NCBI GenBank assembly: GCA_934511465.1
Contig: CAKSWG010000001.1
Location: 62,001 to 126,000 of the forward strand
Direction: 5' to 3'
Origin: an uncultured Faecalibacterium sp.
GTDB lineage: Bacteria > Bacillota > Clostridia > Oscillospirales > Ruminococcaceae
Length of the DNA: 64,000 nucleotides
Shown here: positions 24,749-33,648 of the stretch, one piece after another
Position numbering within the stretch: position 1 is the first letter of the stretch
Layout: every line of letters begins with the position of its first letter
Notes under the pieces: model-generated
The model's input: the letters and a program-made list of their open reading frames with translations, nothing else
What the model was told of the DNA's origin: nothing
The model's database searches: none
Program-made: the position numbers and the translations under genes

Positions 24749-27049
24749 TCACATCGTTACGGTTTCATCCTCCCGCAGGACGATGGAGCCATCGGCGGAG
24801 CAATCCGCCGTCCAGTGCTGGCCCACGCAGGCCGTGCCGGATGCGATCTGGTCTGCCAGCGCCTGCTCCACGGCCCGGTCCACAGCCCGGCGCAGCTCTC
24901 GGGCACCGTAGGCCGTGTGTGCCTTTGCGGCAAGTGCCTGACCTACCTGCGGCGTATGGTGCAGCTGGTAGCCGCTGCGGGCCGCACGTGCTTCCAGCTG
25001 GCAGAGCATCTTTTCGGCAATGGCGCACAGGCTCTCGTCCGCCAGCGGACGGAACACGATCATCTCATCCAAGCGGCCCACAAGCTCTGGCCGGAACCAC
25101 TTTTTGGCTTCCTCAATGGCCTGCGCCGACTGCTTTTCAAACACGGCCTCGCTGCCCGCCGCAAAGCCCAGCGGAGCACTCTGCCCGGCCAGAAAGCGCG
25201 CGCCGAGGTTGGACGTGATGAGCACGATGGTGTTGCGGAAGTCTGCCTTGCGGCCCATGGCATCGGTGAGCTGGCCGTCCTCCAAGATCTGCAAAAGGAT
25301 GTTCTGGATATCCGGGTGGGCCTTTTCGATCTCGTCAAACAGCACCACACTGTAAGGGCGGCGGCGCACGGCTTCGGTCAGCTGGCCGCCCTCATCGTGG
25401 CCCAGATAGCCCGGCGGCGCACCCAGCAGCCGCGCGGTGGTGTGCTGTTCCTGATATTCCGACATATCGAATTTGAGCAGAGCCTTCTCGCTGCCGAACC
25501 AGCTGACGGCCAGCGCACGGGCAAGGGCCGTTTTACCTACGCCGGTGGGGCCGAGGAACAGCATAGCGCCAATGGGCCTGCCCGGCTCGCCAAGGCCGGT
25601 GCGGCTGCGGCGGATGGCCCCCGCCACGGCAGCGACGGCCCGCTTTTGCCCCACGATCTCAGCATTCAGGCGTTGTTCCAGCTTGTCCAGCCGTTCGCGC
25701 TCCTGCTCGGTGACACGCTCGGCCGGCACGCCGCTGGCCTGCGCCACCACACGGGCAATGTCCTCCGGCCCCAGTGTGGGCTGGGCCTGTTTTTCCTTTT
25801 CGGCACGGATGCGCGCCGCCGCGCAGGCTTCGTCCACAAGGTCGATGGCCTTATCCGGCAGGCAGCGGCCCGGCAGATACCGCACCGAGAGCTCCACCGC
25901 CGCTTGCAGCGTTTCCGGCGGCAGCCTGACGTTGTGGTAGCGCTCGTAGCGCGGGGCCAGCCCGCTGAGGATATCAAGGGCCTGCGCAGGCGTCGGCTCC
26001 TCCACCTGCACCTTGCCAAAGCGGCGTTCCAGCGCGGCATCCTTCTGGATGTGGGTGCGGAATTCCTCGGTGGTGGTTGCGCCGATGATCTGGATCTCGC
26101 CGCGCGCCAGCACCGGCTTTAAGATGCTGGCCGCATCGATGGCGCCCTCGGCGGCACCGGCACCCACAATGGTGTGGAACTCGTCCACAAACAAAATGGA
26201 GCTGCCATCCCGCACCAGCTCTTCCAGCAGGTTTTTGAACCGCTCCTCAAAGTCGCCGCGGTATTTTGTGCCTGCCACAAGGCTGGCCATATCCAGCGCC
26301 AGCAGACGGCGGTTCTTGAGCGCGCGCGGCACGCGGTCCGCAGCGATGCGCTGAGCAAGGCCCTCGGCCAGTGCGGTCTTGCCCACGCCCGGCTCCCCCA
26401 CCAGACACGGATTATTCTTCTGGCGGCGGCACAAAATTTCCACCATGCGGTCCAGCTCCGCTTCCCGGCAGAACACCGGGTCCAGCTCGCGGTCCGCAGC
26501 GCGGCGGGTCAGGTCGCGGCAGTATTTGTCGCTGGCGCGGCTGCCGCGCGGCGCGCTGGCCGACACCCGCGGCTGCGACGGCAGAATGAACTGCCCGGAC
26601 AGCCTGCGGCATTCGCGCACGGCTTCGGTGAGGGAAAGCCCCATGGCGGCCAGCAGGACGCCCGCCGCACAGCCATCGTCCTCCAGCATGGCACAGAGCA
26701 GGTGTTCCGGCTCGGCACGGTTCAGGTGGGCATTCTGCGCCCCGATGATGGCATAATCCATGGTGCGCTTGAGGTCCGGTGCAAAGGCGTAGCGGTCCAG
26801 ATGCAGTGCAGGCCGGCGGCGGTTTTCGGCCAGCTGACGGCGCACCTCCGGCTCGCGGATCTGCTTTTCTTCCAGAAACCGTGCCGCCGCGCCGTGATCC
26901 TGCTGCAAAATGGCCAGCAGCAGATGGCTGGTGTCGGCCTTATCGCAGCCAAGGTCCCCGGCAAGCTCCACAGCGCTGCGCAACAGCTGATCCGACTCGC
27001 GCGTAAAACCCTTGTACCCGCCGAAACCAAGTTTTTCCCAAATGCTCAT
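24749..27049 (-). CDS. Clp-family AAA+ unfoldase (ClpA/ClpC-like, no middle domain)
   Basis: 766-residue double-ring ATPase that feeds substrates to ClpP. Order: double Clp-N repeat (SHLLLAILQQDHGAA; EHLLCAMLEDDGCAA), D1 with Walker A GEPGVGKTALA, D2 with Walker A GPTGVGKTALA, Walker B VVLFDEIEKAHPD, and a C-terminal D2-small domain. A [LIV]G[FL] loop in SAPLGFAAG is the ClpP-docking tripeptide, so partnership with ClpP is likely. Between D1 and D2 the chain goes almost directly from RAEKEKQAQPTLGPEDIARV into D2: the coiled-coil middle domain that lets ClpC bind MecA or McsB is missing. The start (ATG 27049) has AAGGAG seven bases upstream. No mcsA/mcsB/ctsR neighbours. Confidence 0.9.
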   Translation of the reverse strand: MSIWEKLGFGGYKGFTRESDQLLRSAVELAGDLGCDKADTSHLLLAILQQDHGAAARFLEEKQIREPEVRRQLAENRRRPALHLDRYAFAPDLKRTMDYAIIGAQNAHLNRAEPEHLLCAMLEDDGCAAGVLLAAMGLSLTEAVRECRRLSGQFILPSQPRVSASAPRGSRASDKYCRDLTRRAADRELDPVFCREAELDRMVEILCRRQKNNPCLVGEPGVGKTALAEGLAQRIAADRVPRALKNRRLLALDMASLVAGTKYRGDFEERFKNLLEELVRDGSSILFVDEFHTIVGAGAAEGAIDAASILKPVLARGEIQIIGATTTEEFRTHIQKDAALERRFGKVQVEEPTPAQALDILSGLAPRYERYHNVRLPPETLQAAVELSVRYLPGRCLPDKAIDLVDEACAAARIRAEKEKQAQPTLGPEDIARVVAQASGVPAERVTEQERERLDKLEQRLNAEIVGQKRAVAAVAGAIRRSRTGLGEPGRPIGAMLFLGPTGVGKTALARALAVSWFGSEKALLKFDMSEYQEQHTTARLLGAPPGYLGHDEGGQLTEAVRRRPYSVVLFDEIEKAHPDIQNILLQILEDGQLTDAMGRKADFRNTIVLITSNLGARFLAGQSAPLGFAAGSEAVFEKQSAQAIEEAKKWFRPELVGRLDEMIVFRPLADESLCAIAEKMLCQLEARAARSGYQLHHTPQVGQALAAKAHTAYGARELRRAVDRAVEQALADQIASGTACVGQHWTADCSADGSIVLREDETVTM

Positions 27050-27140
27050 GTGCCTGCTCCTTGCTGATGAAATTGGTTTGCACAAGAAGTATAGCCCCGA
27101 AGCACAGAAAAAAATCAGTTGTTTGTGTCGGGATGGGAAA

Positions 27141-27176
27141 ACAAAAAGGAGATACCCGCAGGTATCTCTCTTTTGC
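27141..27176 (-). terminator. Intrinsic terminator of the TSCPD gene
   Basis: On the minus strand GAGATACC-TGC-GGGTATCTC followed by CTTTTTG. Confidence 0.8.
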
Positions 27177-27186
27177 AAATAAAATT

Positions 27187-27450
27187 TCAGTTCAGCTCAA
27201 CCAGCGCCTTTTTCAGGTTCTTTGCGATCTGGTCCGGGCAGCTGGTGTTGCGGAAACCGCACTTGACGCCCTCAAAGCGCTCGATGACCTGCTCAGCCTT
27301 CATGCCGCGCACGATGCTGCAAATGCCCTTCAGGTTGCCGTTGCAGCCGCCAACCACCTCCATGCTCTCGATGGTGTGATCGTCGTTCAGCACGAAGTTG
27401 GTCTGCTTGGAACAGGTGCCACTGTTTGGGAAGCTGAATTCCTTGCTCAT
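27187..27450 (-). CDS. TSCPD domain protein (TIGR03905 family)
   Basis: 87-residue protein with GTCSKQTNF near the start, VVGGCNGNLKGI in the middle, and the name-giving TSCPDQIAKNL near the end. Three separated Cys (in TCSK, GGCNG and SCPD) plus GVKCGF suggest metal or redox binding. The domain also occurs at the C-terminus of class II ribonucleotide reductases, and stand-alone copies are common in Clostridia; the function is unknown. It has its own promoter and terminator, and the leader contains the hairpin GGCGC-AAAA-GCGCC (27481-27494). Confidence 0.88.
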   Translation of the reverse strand: MSKEFSFPNSGTCSKQTNFVLNDDHTIESMEVVGGCNGNLKGICSIVRGMKAEQVIERFEGVKCGFRNTSCPDQIAKNLKKALVELN

Positions 27451-27501
27451 AGTTCAAAACCTCTCTTTTGTACAAATCCCGGCGCAAAAGCGCCTGTCTT
27501 T

Positions 27502-27529
27502 ATTATAGAGCGGCCCGCCGGAATGTCAA
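27502..27529 (-). promoter_or_regulatory. Promoter of the TSCPD gene
   Basis: Both hexamers are consensus: TTGACA (27524-27529) and TATAAT (27502-27507), spacer 16. Confidence 0.85.
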
Positions 27530-27539
27530 TGTGACCGGA

Positions 27540-28415
27540 TCACACATCCATGCCGCGGCGCTTGCGGGCCAGTTCCAGAATGCGGGCGATCTGCCCATCC
27601 TCTGTGGTGCAGGTACCCACCGGGTGCGGCACCTTATGGTTGGCACCGTGGAAGTCGGTGCCGCCGGTGCGGATGAGACCGTACTGCTCACATAGAGCTG
27701 CACACTCAGCCTTGTCCTCCGGGCTGTTGCGGGGGTGCTCCACCTCGATGCCGTCAATGGTGCCCTCCTTGGCAAGCCGGCGCACCAGCGGCATACTCTT
27801 GTATACCGTGGGGTGTGCAAACACCACCACGGCGCCCGCCGCTCTGGCCGTGGCAAGCACCTCCTGCACGGAAGGATACTTCACCTGATGCAGCACCACG
27901 CCGCGCGGCTCCCAGCCAAAGAGATAGCTGTACAGCCTGCCGTACACAGCATCGCACAGGCCCAGCTGATGCAGCGCTTCCATAATGCCGCTTTTGAACA
28001 GCACACCGCTGTCTTTTGCATATTCCAGCGCCTGCTCGGTGCGGAACTGCGGGTACAACGCTTCGATCTCTTTTGCACTTTGCAGGCCGCACTCGTTGCG
28101 GCGCTGGCGCAGGATGTCACAGTGTTCCTTCAATTCGCGGCTTTCCGGGTCCGGATAGTAGCACAGCAGATGCACCCGGTGCTTATGCTCGTGGTCGTAG
28201 CCGGTGAGCTCCGTGGCCGGGAGCAGATGCACCCCGTCCTGCACCGGGTGTTCATAGCAGTAATTCACGCTGAGCAGGGTGTCATGGTCGGAAATGGCCA
28301 TGGTATCCAGCCCTGCACGCGCCGCCATGAGCGGCAGGCGGTGGATGGGCACCGAGCCATCGGAACAGGTGGAATGGTTGTGAAGATCGCCGGGCATAGA
28401 AATTGAAACCTCCAT
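27540..28415 (-). CDS. PHP domain metal-dependent phosphoesterase
   Basis: 291 residues. N-terminal DLHNHSTCSDGS (first metal-binding HxH), then AISDHDTL, ATELTGYDHEHKHRVHLL, VVFAHPTVY and near the end TGGTDFHG: the full set of His and Asp ligands of the polymerase and histidinol phosphatase (PHP) superfamily, of the YciV/RnaAM group that acts on 3',5'-bisphosphonucleosides or RNA 5' ends. Substrate here is inferred only by family. Two starts are possible: 28415 (GAGAGG six bases upstream, within the dispersed repeat) and 28397 (GGAGG 11 bases upstream); I chose the first. Confidence 0.88.
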   Translation of the reverse strand: MEVSISMPGDLHNHSTCSDGSVPIHRLPLMAARAGLDTMAISDHDTLLSVNYCYEHPVQDGVHLLPATELTGYDHEHKHRVHLLCYYPDPESRELKEHCDILRQRRNECGLQSAKEIEALYPQFRTEQALEYAKDSGVLFKSGIMEALHQLGLCDAVYGRLYSYLFGWEPRGVVLHQVKYPSVQEVLATARAAGAVVVFAHPTVYKSMPLVRRLAKEGTIDGIEVEHPRNSPEDKAECAALCEQYGLIRTGGTDFHGANHKVPHPVGTCTTEDGQIARILELARKRRGMDV

Positions 28416-28421
28416 GAAAAT

Positions 28422-28568
28422 CCTCTCAGCCGCCTGCGGCGTCAGCTTCCCCTGAGGGGGCATTTCTTTTGCCAAATGCTTTTTATCCGCAAAAGCTGCC
28501 GTGCTCTGTTCTGCTAAAAAGCTCTCCCTTTCGGGAGAGCTGGCATTGCGAAGCAATGACTGAGAGGG
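28422..28568. repeat. Paired inverted hairpin modules (BIME-like dispersed repeat, copy 2)
   Basis: Left module: CCTCTCAG (28422-28429), a small GC hairpin, CAGCT, then CCCCTGAGGGG. Right module, in opposite orientation: GCTCTCCC-ttt-CGGGAGAGC, the hairpin GCATTGC-GAA-GCAATG, then ACTGAGAGGG (28559-28568). Each module has the same plan (CCCTCTCAG end, variable hairpin, CAGCT, fixed hairpin). The element fills the gap between the aconitase-family gene and the PHP gene and supplies the latter's ribosome site. Confidence 0.65.
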
Positions 28569-28574
28569 TCTCTA

Positions 28575-30851
28575 TTAGTTCTTATAGAAATTGATCAGGC
28601 AGCCGTCCGCCAGAATCTTGCGCTCGTCGGCGGTCAGCGGGGCCATGTACAGGCTGAATTCCTTTGCGGTATCACCCAGCACATAAGCCTTGATGTCCTG
28701 TAGATCGCCCTGCAAGGCCGCGCGGACATTGGGGATGAACACATAATCGCCCAGACCGAACGGCGTTGCGCCCACCAGCTGCAACGGCAGCATGCCCCAG
28801 TTGATGAGGTTGGAGCGGTAGCGCTTGGTGGCATACTCGGTGACGATGTTGGCACCGGCACCCAGCACGCGCTGGCAGCTGGCGGCCTGCTCACGGGCGG
28901 AGCCGTCGCCGGGCTTGACCGCAAAGATGGTGGACGCGATCTGCACGTCGTCCCAAGTCAGATTTTCGCAGCCTGGCACTTTGCGCAGCTGGGCCAGCAC
29001 CTCAGCGCTGCCCTGCCCTGCACGGCGGGCCGTTTCCTCCGCCTGCACGGCCTTGGCACGGCCCACATACTCCGGGTCCTTGCGGCTGAGGGTGAACTCG
29101 GCCAAGCCCAAGGGGTTGGAGCGGTAAGACGAGGTCTCGCCGGAGGGGATCAGCTCGTCCGTGGTGGTAACAGGGTCGGTGATGTAAGATGCCACCTTCA
29201 GCAGCAGATTCTCACCCAGCGGTGCGATTTCGGGCCAGTCCTTGATGTTGGGGCCCAGCTTGAGCAGGGCATCGTAATCGCCCTTGCCAAAGCCCTGATA
29301 CACGCGGGTATCGTAGCTGGAAGCATCGTACTGGTACTCCGGCACGGCGGGGTCGTAATCGATGTCGGTGGCCGGGGTCAGGATGCCGCCGTTGGCCGTG
29401 GTGGCCGCAATGCTGCGGGCATCCATCAGCGCCACGCCGGAAAGCTGGCCGTTGCCGGGCTTGGAGCCTTCGCGGCTGGGGAAGTTGCGGGTGGTATGGC
29501 GGATGGACAGTGCGCCGTTTGCGGGCACATCACCTGCACCGAAGCAGGGGCCGCAGAAGGCGGTGCGGATGGTGGCACCGCTGGCCATCAGGTCGTGAAT
29601 GACGCCGGTGCGCACCAGTTCCATCATGATGGGCTGGCTGCCGGGATAGACGCTGAGGGCATAGTCGCCGCAGCCGCCGGTATGGCCCTTGAGGATGGAA
29701 GCAGCTTCATAGATGCTGTCGTACAAGCCGCCTGCACAGCCTGCAATGACGCCCTGATCCACACGCAGTCTGCCGTTCTCGATCTTGCTGCACAGGTCAA
29801 GGCTGACGTCCTTGCGGCCGATGAGCTTCTGCACGTCCTGCTCGCAGGCGTGGAGGATATCTTCAAGGTTTGCATTCAGCTCCTCGATGGTAAAGGCGTT
29901 GGACGGATGCATGGGCAGTGCGATCATGGGACGGATGGCCGAAAGATCCACCTCCACCACACCGTCATAGTAGGCCAGATCCGCCGGGGCCAGCTTTTTA
30001 TAGTCGGCGGCACGGCCGTGCACAGCAAGGAATTTCTGCGTTGTTTCGTCAGTCTCCCAGATGGAGGACAGACAGGTGGTCTCGGTGGTCATGGCGTCGA
30101 TGGCGTTGCGGGTGTCCTGACGCAGAGATGCAATGCCGGGGCCAACAAACTCCATGACCTTGTTCTTGACGTAGCCGCTCTTGAACAGCTTGCCCACCAG
30201 CGCAATGGCCACATCGTGGGGGCCGCAGCCTGCGGGCAGAGAACCGGTGAGGTAAATGGCAACAACGCCCGGACGGGCCACATCATAGGTGCGGCCCAGC
30301 AGCTGCTTTGCCAGCTCGCCGCCGCCCTCGCCGATGGCCATGGTGCCCAGCGCACCGTAGCGGGTGTGGGAGTCGGAGCCGAGGATCATTTTGCCGCAGC
30401 CTGCAAACTTTTCGCGCATATACTGGTGGATTACCGCCAGATGCGGGGGCACAAAGATGCCGCCGTATTTCTTGGCAGCGGACAGGCCGAAGCGGTGGTC
30501 GTCCTCATTGATGGTGCCGCCCACGGCACACAGGCTGTTGTGGCAGTTGGTGAGCACATACGGAATGGGGAATTTCTCCAAGCCGGACGCGCGGGCCGTC
30601 TGGATGATGCCCACAAAGGTGATATCATGGCTGGCCATGGCATCAAACTTGATCTTCAGGTTGTCGGCATCGCCGCTGGTGTTGTGGGCCTGCAAAATAT
30701 TGTAGGCCATGGTACCGGTCTTTGCGTTTGCGATGGCTGCTGCGTCAAAGCCCTTTGCGGCCAGCGCGGCGTCTGCATTGCCATCCGCAGGCACCCATGC
30801 GCCGCGGGCATAATATGTGCCGCCGGTGCTGCACTTGATCATATCCAACAT
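28575..30851 (-). CDS. Aconitase-family hydratase
   Basis: 758 residues, the length of the AcnA/B-like hydratase group annotated simply as hydratase. Conserved parts: [35 protein letters not shown], and [10 protein letters not shown] carrying Cys ligands for the [4Fe-4S] cluster, then the swivel domain with [11 protein letters not shown]. It should dehydrate/hydrate a tricarboxylic or related acid. No citrate synthase or isocitrate dehydrogenase gene is near, so the physiological substrate is open. I start at ATG 30851, with GAGAGG nine bases upstream; a second ATG lies three codons later. Confidence 0.88.
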   Translation of the reverse strand: MLDMIKCSTGGTYYARGAWVPADGNADAALAAKGFDAAAIANAKTGTMAYNILQAHNTSGDADNLKIKFDAMASHDITFVGIIQTARASGLEKFPIPYVLTNCHNSLCAVGGTINEDDHRFGLSAAKKYGGIFVPPHLAVIHQYMREKFAGCGKMILGSDSHTRYGALGTMAIGEGGGELAKQLLGRTYDVARPGVVAIYLTGSLPAGCGPHDVAIALVGKLFKSGYVKNKVMEFVGPGIASLRQDTRNAIDAMTTETTCLSSIWETDETTQKFLAVHGRAADYKKLAPADLAYYDGVVEVDLSAIRPMIALPMHPSNAFTIEELNANLEDILHACEQDVQKLIGRKDVSLDLCSKIENGRLRVDQGVIAGCAGGLYDSIYEAASILKGHTGGCGDYALSVYPGSQPIMMELVRTGVIHDLMASGATIRTAFCGPCFGAGDVPANGALSIRHTTRNFPSREGSKPGNGQLSGVALMDARSIAATTANGGILTPATDIDYDPAVPEYQYDASSYDTRVYQGFGKGDYDALLKLGPNIKDWPEIAPLGENLLLKVASYITDPVTTTDELIPSGETSSYRSNPLGLAEFTLSRKDPEYVGRAKAVQAEETARRAGQGSAEVLAQLRKVPGCENLTWDDVQIASTIFAVKPGDGSAREQAASCQRVLGAGANIVTEYATKRYRSNLINWGMLPLQLVGATPFGLGDYVFIPNVRAALQGDLQDIKAYVLGDTAKEFSLYMAPLTADERKILADGCLINFYKN

Positions 30852-30994
30852 CTCGATTCGCCTCTCTTTTTGTATTTCCCGCCCGCCGTATCTTGCGGGC
30901 ACTGCCCCGGCAGAGCGGTACACCGTCTGCTCTGCCCTCTTCTGCCGCACGGCCAAAGCGCACGGCTGCGGCCCGGAAGCCGCATTTGAATATT

Positions 30995-31003
30995 ATTATA
31001 GCA
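30995..31003 (-). promoter_or_regulatory. Extended -10 promoter of the aconitase-family gene
   Basis: On the minus strand TGCTATAAT, an extended -10; no good -35 at the expected distance. The 140-base leader shows no clear structure. Confidence 0.5.
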
Positions 31004-31081
31004 TGAAACGCAGGAAAGAAAAAGCACTTTTTACGAATGAATCGTGAACGGGACCGGAAGAGACGGACTCTGTGCTTTTTC

Positions 31082-31110
31082 TTGACAAAGAAGCTGTTCT
31101 ATTGTATTAT
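31082..31110 (+). promoter_or_regulatory. Promoter of tRNA-Leu(UAA)
   Basis: TTGACA (31082-31087), 17 bases, TATTAT (31105-31110), 15 bases before the mature tRNA. Confidence 0.85.
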
Positions 31111-31124
31111 TATTAGCGTTGTAT

Positions 31125-31208
31125 GCCGCTGTGGTGAAATTGGCAGACACGAGGGACTTAAAATCCCTTTCTGGAGACAGAGTACGGGTTCGACCCCCGT
31201 CGGCGGCA
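31125..31208 (+). tRNA. tRNA-Leu (anticodon UAA), CCA not encoded
   Basis: 84-nt class II tRNA: acceptor GCCGCTG/CGGCGGC (one G-T pair), anticodon stem AGGGA/TCCCT around CTTAAAA, long variable arm, T-loop GGTTCGACC. The discriminator A is followed by TAA, so CCA must be added by the nucleotidyltransferase, unlike the Leu tRNA at 6280. Confidence 0.97.
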
Positions 31209-31249
31209 TAAAAAATCCCTCAAGCTTATGCTTGGGGGATTTTTTATTT
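31209..31249 (+). terminator. Terminator of tRNA-Leu(UAA)
   Basis: AAAAAATCCCTCAAGC-TTAT-GCTTGGGGGATTTTTT, a long stem with T-run directly after the tRNA. Confidence 0.92.
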
Positions 31250-31250
31250 T

Positions 31251-31841
31251 GCGCCGGACGAGGGGTCGAACAGCACGGCCGCCCGCAGGCGGCAAGCAAT
31301 CAGCCCAATGGGCTGTTGCTTAGTGCGCGGGTCCCAACGGCTAGGAACGTCTATCGTGGTTGCTGCTGACGGGTGCGCCGGACGCGGGGTCGAACAGGGT
31401 GCAACGGCAACGACCGCTGCCTGCGGCAGAAACAGGGAGGCGCCGTTGGGGCCGCGGCCAGCAAGACACGAGCACAAGCGAAGTGGCTGCTGGGTGCCGC
31501 AACCCGATCGGCTCGCAAGCCGCAGTCAAAGCCCCAGTGGGGCTTTGACTAGCACGCGGGTCCCAACGGTTAGGAATGTCCATCGTGGTTGCTGCTGACG
31601 GGTGCGCCTGACGCGGGGTCGAACAGGGCGGCGACTCGCAAGCCGCAGTCAAAGCCCCAGTGGGGCTTTGACTAGCACGCGGGTCCCAACGGTTAGGAAT
31701 GTCCATCGTGGTTGCTGCTGACGGGTGCGCCTGACGCGGGGTCGAACAGGGCGGCGACTCGCAAGCCGCAGTCAAAGCCCCAGTGGGGCTTTGACTAGCA
31801 CGCGGGTCCCAACGGTTAGGAATGTCCATCGTGGTTGCTGC
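31251..31841. repeat. Tandem array of about 123-bp GC-rich units with conserved hairpins
   Basis: Four units start at 31251, 31375, 31604 and 31727. Units 3 and 4 are identical over about 115 bases (period 123); unit 1 is diverged (124 bases); unit 2 carries about 106 extra bases. Each unit has a fixed start (GCGCCKGACGMGGGGTCGAA), a first GC hairpin, a second hairpin, and a fixed end with GGGTCCCAACGG and ATCGTGGTTGCTGC. The second hairpin is AGTCAAAGCCCC-AGT-GGGGCTTTGACT in units 2-4 but AGCAATCAGCCC-AAT-GGGCTGTTGCT in unit 1: sequence changed, pairing kept. The array lies between two terminators and contains no credible gene. Confidence 0.85.
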
Positions 31842-31849
31842 CATATAGC

Positions 31850-31885
31850 AAAAAATCGCCGCAGCAAACGCCGCGGCGATTTTTA
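31850..31885 (-). terminator. Intrinsic terminator of pncB
   Basis: AAAAAATCGCCGC pairs with GCGGCGATTTTT; on the minus strand it ends in a T-run and follows pncB. Confidence 0.85.
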
Positions 31886-31902
31886 ACTATTTTAAATTAT
31901 AA

Positions 31903-33420
31903 TCAGACCTTGCCGCCGTGCAGCTCTGCGTACATTTTGGCGCGACACTCGGCCACAGCCGGGGTCATGTTCACATAGTGCTTATGCGGGCATTCCAAGC
32001 GCAGCTCGCTCTCCCATGTTTCTTCGGTGAGCTGCTTTGCAATGTAAGCCTTTTTCTCCGCGATGGAGGGCAGCTCAATGGCCAGCTGGCCGCCAAGGAT
32101 ATGCGGCACCAGCAGCTTTTTGACTTTGGTGGGGGTGATGGTGACGGTGCGCTCGATGGCGTCCGAGTCCAGATTGACCATGGTGATGGGCTTGCCGGCT
32201 TCGATCTCTTCGCCGTCCATGGCAATCAGGTCGCACTGGGCCTGACCGTTCTCGTCGTAGAGACGCCACGGCATCTTTTTGCCCGGGATAATGGCCTTGC
32301 TGGCGGAATCCGAGCACTTCATCTTGGGCACATAGGTGCCGTCCGGCTGCTTGACGGCCACCAGCTTGTACACGCCGCCGAACACGGGGTCGGAAGCCGA
32401 AGTGATCAGGTTCTCGCCCACGCCGTAGGAATCAAAATGTGCGTGCTCGTACAGTTCCATGTTGGCGATCTTCTTTTCGTCCAGACCGTTGGAAGCCACC
32501 AGCTTGATGTAGGGCTTACCGGCTGCATCCAAAGCCTTGCGCAGGCGCTTGGAGCCGCGGGCCAGATCGCCGGAATCGATGCGGGCGCTCTTGACGCGGC
32601 GGCCCGGGTCATTGGGGTATTTCTCGATGAGGTAGTCGTCCAACTTGATGAGGTTGGGCAGGCCGCTCTCCATGATGTTATAGGTATCCAGCAGCAGGCT
32701 GACCGAATCCGGGTAGGTATCGGCAAAGGCCTTGAAGGCATCGAATTCCGTGGGGAAGAACTCGATAAAGCTGTGTGCCACGGTGCCCACGGCCTTGACC
32801 TCTGCGCCGAACTTCATCTCGGCCAGACAGTTGGCGGTGCCCACGCAGCCGCCCAGAACCGCAGCGTAGGCGCCATCGTTGCCGGCGCTCTCGCCCTGTG
32901 CACGGCGGGTGCCGAACTCCATGACGCTGCGGGGCGTATGGGTGTTCAGGCCGGTGACACGGGTGGCCTTGGTGGCGATCAGGCTGTGGAAGTTCATGGT
33001 TTGCAGCAGATAGGTCTCGATCAGGATCGCGCCCACAAGGTCGCACTCAATGCGCACCATCTGCACATGCGGGTAAGCCACCGTACCCTCCGGCAGCGCG
33101 TACATATCGCCCTTCCACTGATAGGTGCGCAGGTACTCGCAGAATTCTTCGCTCATGCCCTTGGTGCGCAGCCACCAGATGTCCTGCGCATTGAAGTGGT
33201 AGTTCAGCAAAAAGCGGGTGAGCTTGCGCTGGCCCGCACTGATGGAATAGCCCTGATCGTCCGGGTTCTTGCGGAAGAACATATCGAACACCAGCGTGGT
33301 GTCCTTGAACCCGTGCAGGAACAGGCAGTTTGCCATGGTAAATTCATAAAAATCCACGACCATTGCGGGGTTGTCGTAGTCCTCATCCGGGATATAAGGC
33401 ACAACCTTGATTTCGTCCAT
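31903..33420 (-). CDS. pncB: Nicotinate phosphoribosyltransferase
   Basis: Converts nicotinate and PRPP to nicotinate mononucleotide in the NAD salvage pathway. 505 residues, the long Gram-positive form. Typical segments: MVVDFYEFTMANCLFLHG at the N-terminus, EFGTRRAQG (PRPP/substrate site), GTVAHSFIEFFP with the conserved His region, and SARIDSGDLARGSKRLR. GAGAGG lies ten bases before the ATG. It has its own promoter at 33535-33563 and a leader of about 105 bases that contains small hairpins (CTGTC-AA-GACAG; CGGCAG...CTGCCG) but no riboswitch I recognise. Confidence 0.95.
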   Translation of the reverse strand: MDEIKVVPYIPDEDYDNPAMVVDFYEFTMANCLFLHGFKDTTLVFDMFFRKNPDDQGYSISAGQRKLTRFLLNYHFNAQDIWWLRTKGMSEEFCEYLRTYQWKGDMYALPEGTVAYPHVQMVRIECDLVGAILIETYLLQTMNFHSLIATKATRVTGLNTHTPRSVMEFGTRRAQGESAGNDGAYAAVLGGCVGTANCLAEMKFGAEVKAVGTVAHSFIEFFPTEFDAFKAFADTYPDSVSLLLDTYNIMESGLPNLIKLDDYLIEKYPNDPGRRVKSARIDSGDLARGSKRLRKALDAAGKPYIKLVASNGLDEKKIANMELYEHAHFDSYGVGENLITSASDPVFGGVYKLVAVKQPDGTYVPKMKCSDSASKAIIPGKKMPWRLYDENGQAQCDLIAMDGEEIEAGKPITMVNLDSDAIERTVTITPTKVKKLLVPHILGGQLAIELPSIAEKKAYIAKQLTEETWESELRLECPHKHYVNMTPAVAECRAKMYAELHGGKV

Positions 33421-33534
33421 GAATAGTATCCTCTCTTCTTAGCACCCGGCAGCGGTTTCTCATCTATCCCCTGCCGTCTGGCTTCCCCATGGGAAGGTTT
33501 GCGCGCCTGCCTGTCTTGACAGTGCGTTTCTATC

Positions 33535-33563
33535 ATGATATCACCAAACGCAGAGCGGTGCAA
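33535..33563 (-). promoter_or_regulatory. Promoter of pncB
   Basis: On the minus strand TTGCAC (33558-33563), 17 bases, TATCAT (33535-33540). Confidence 0.65.
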
Positions 33564-33598
33564 GCATTTTTGAAAAATCCCGGTCAATTTCCGGTAAG

Positions 33599-33636
33599 AA
33601 AGGCCGCCCGTGCGCAAACAGCACAGGCGGCCTTTT
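33599..33636 (-). terminator. Intrinsic terminator of guaB
   Basis: AAGGCCGCCCGTGC pairs with GCACAGGCGGCCTT (one mismatch) across GCAAACA. Confidence 0.85.
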
Positions 33637-33648
33637 CAGACAAACGTT

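Noticed and set aside
31251..31400. Degenerate tRNA genes in the repeat units
   Set aside because: The TTCGACC loop is present on the minus strand but the arms around it do not pair, and no acceptor or anticodon stem can be drawn.
31251..31841. CRISPR array
   Set aside because: Units are 123 bases with no short repeat/unique spacer alternation and no cas genes nearby.
31341..31844. A 167-residue minus-strand reading frame made of 41-residue repeats (RWDPRASQSPTGALTA...)
   Set aside because: It is only the 123-base tandem repeat read in frame (123 = 3 x 41); no ribosome site, and the pattern fits conserved hairpins better than a protein.
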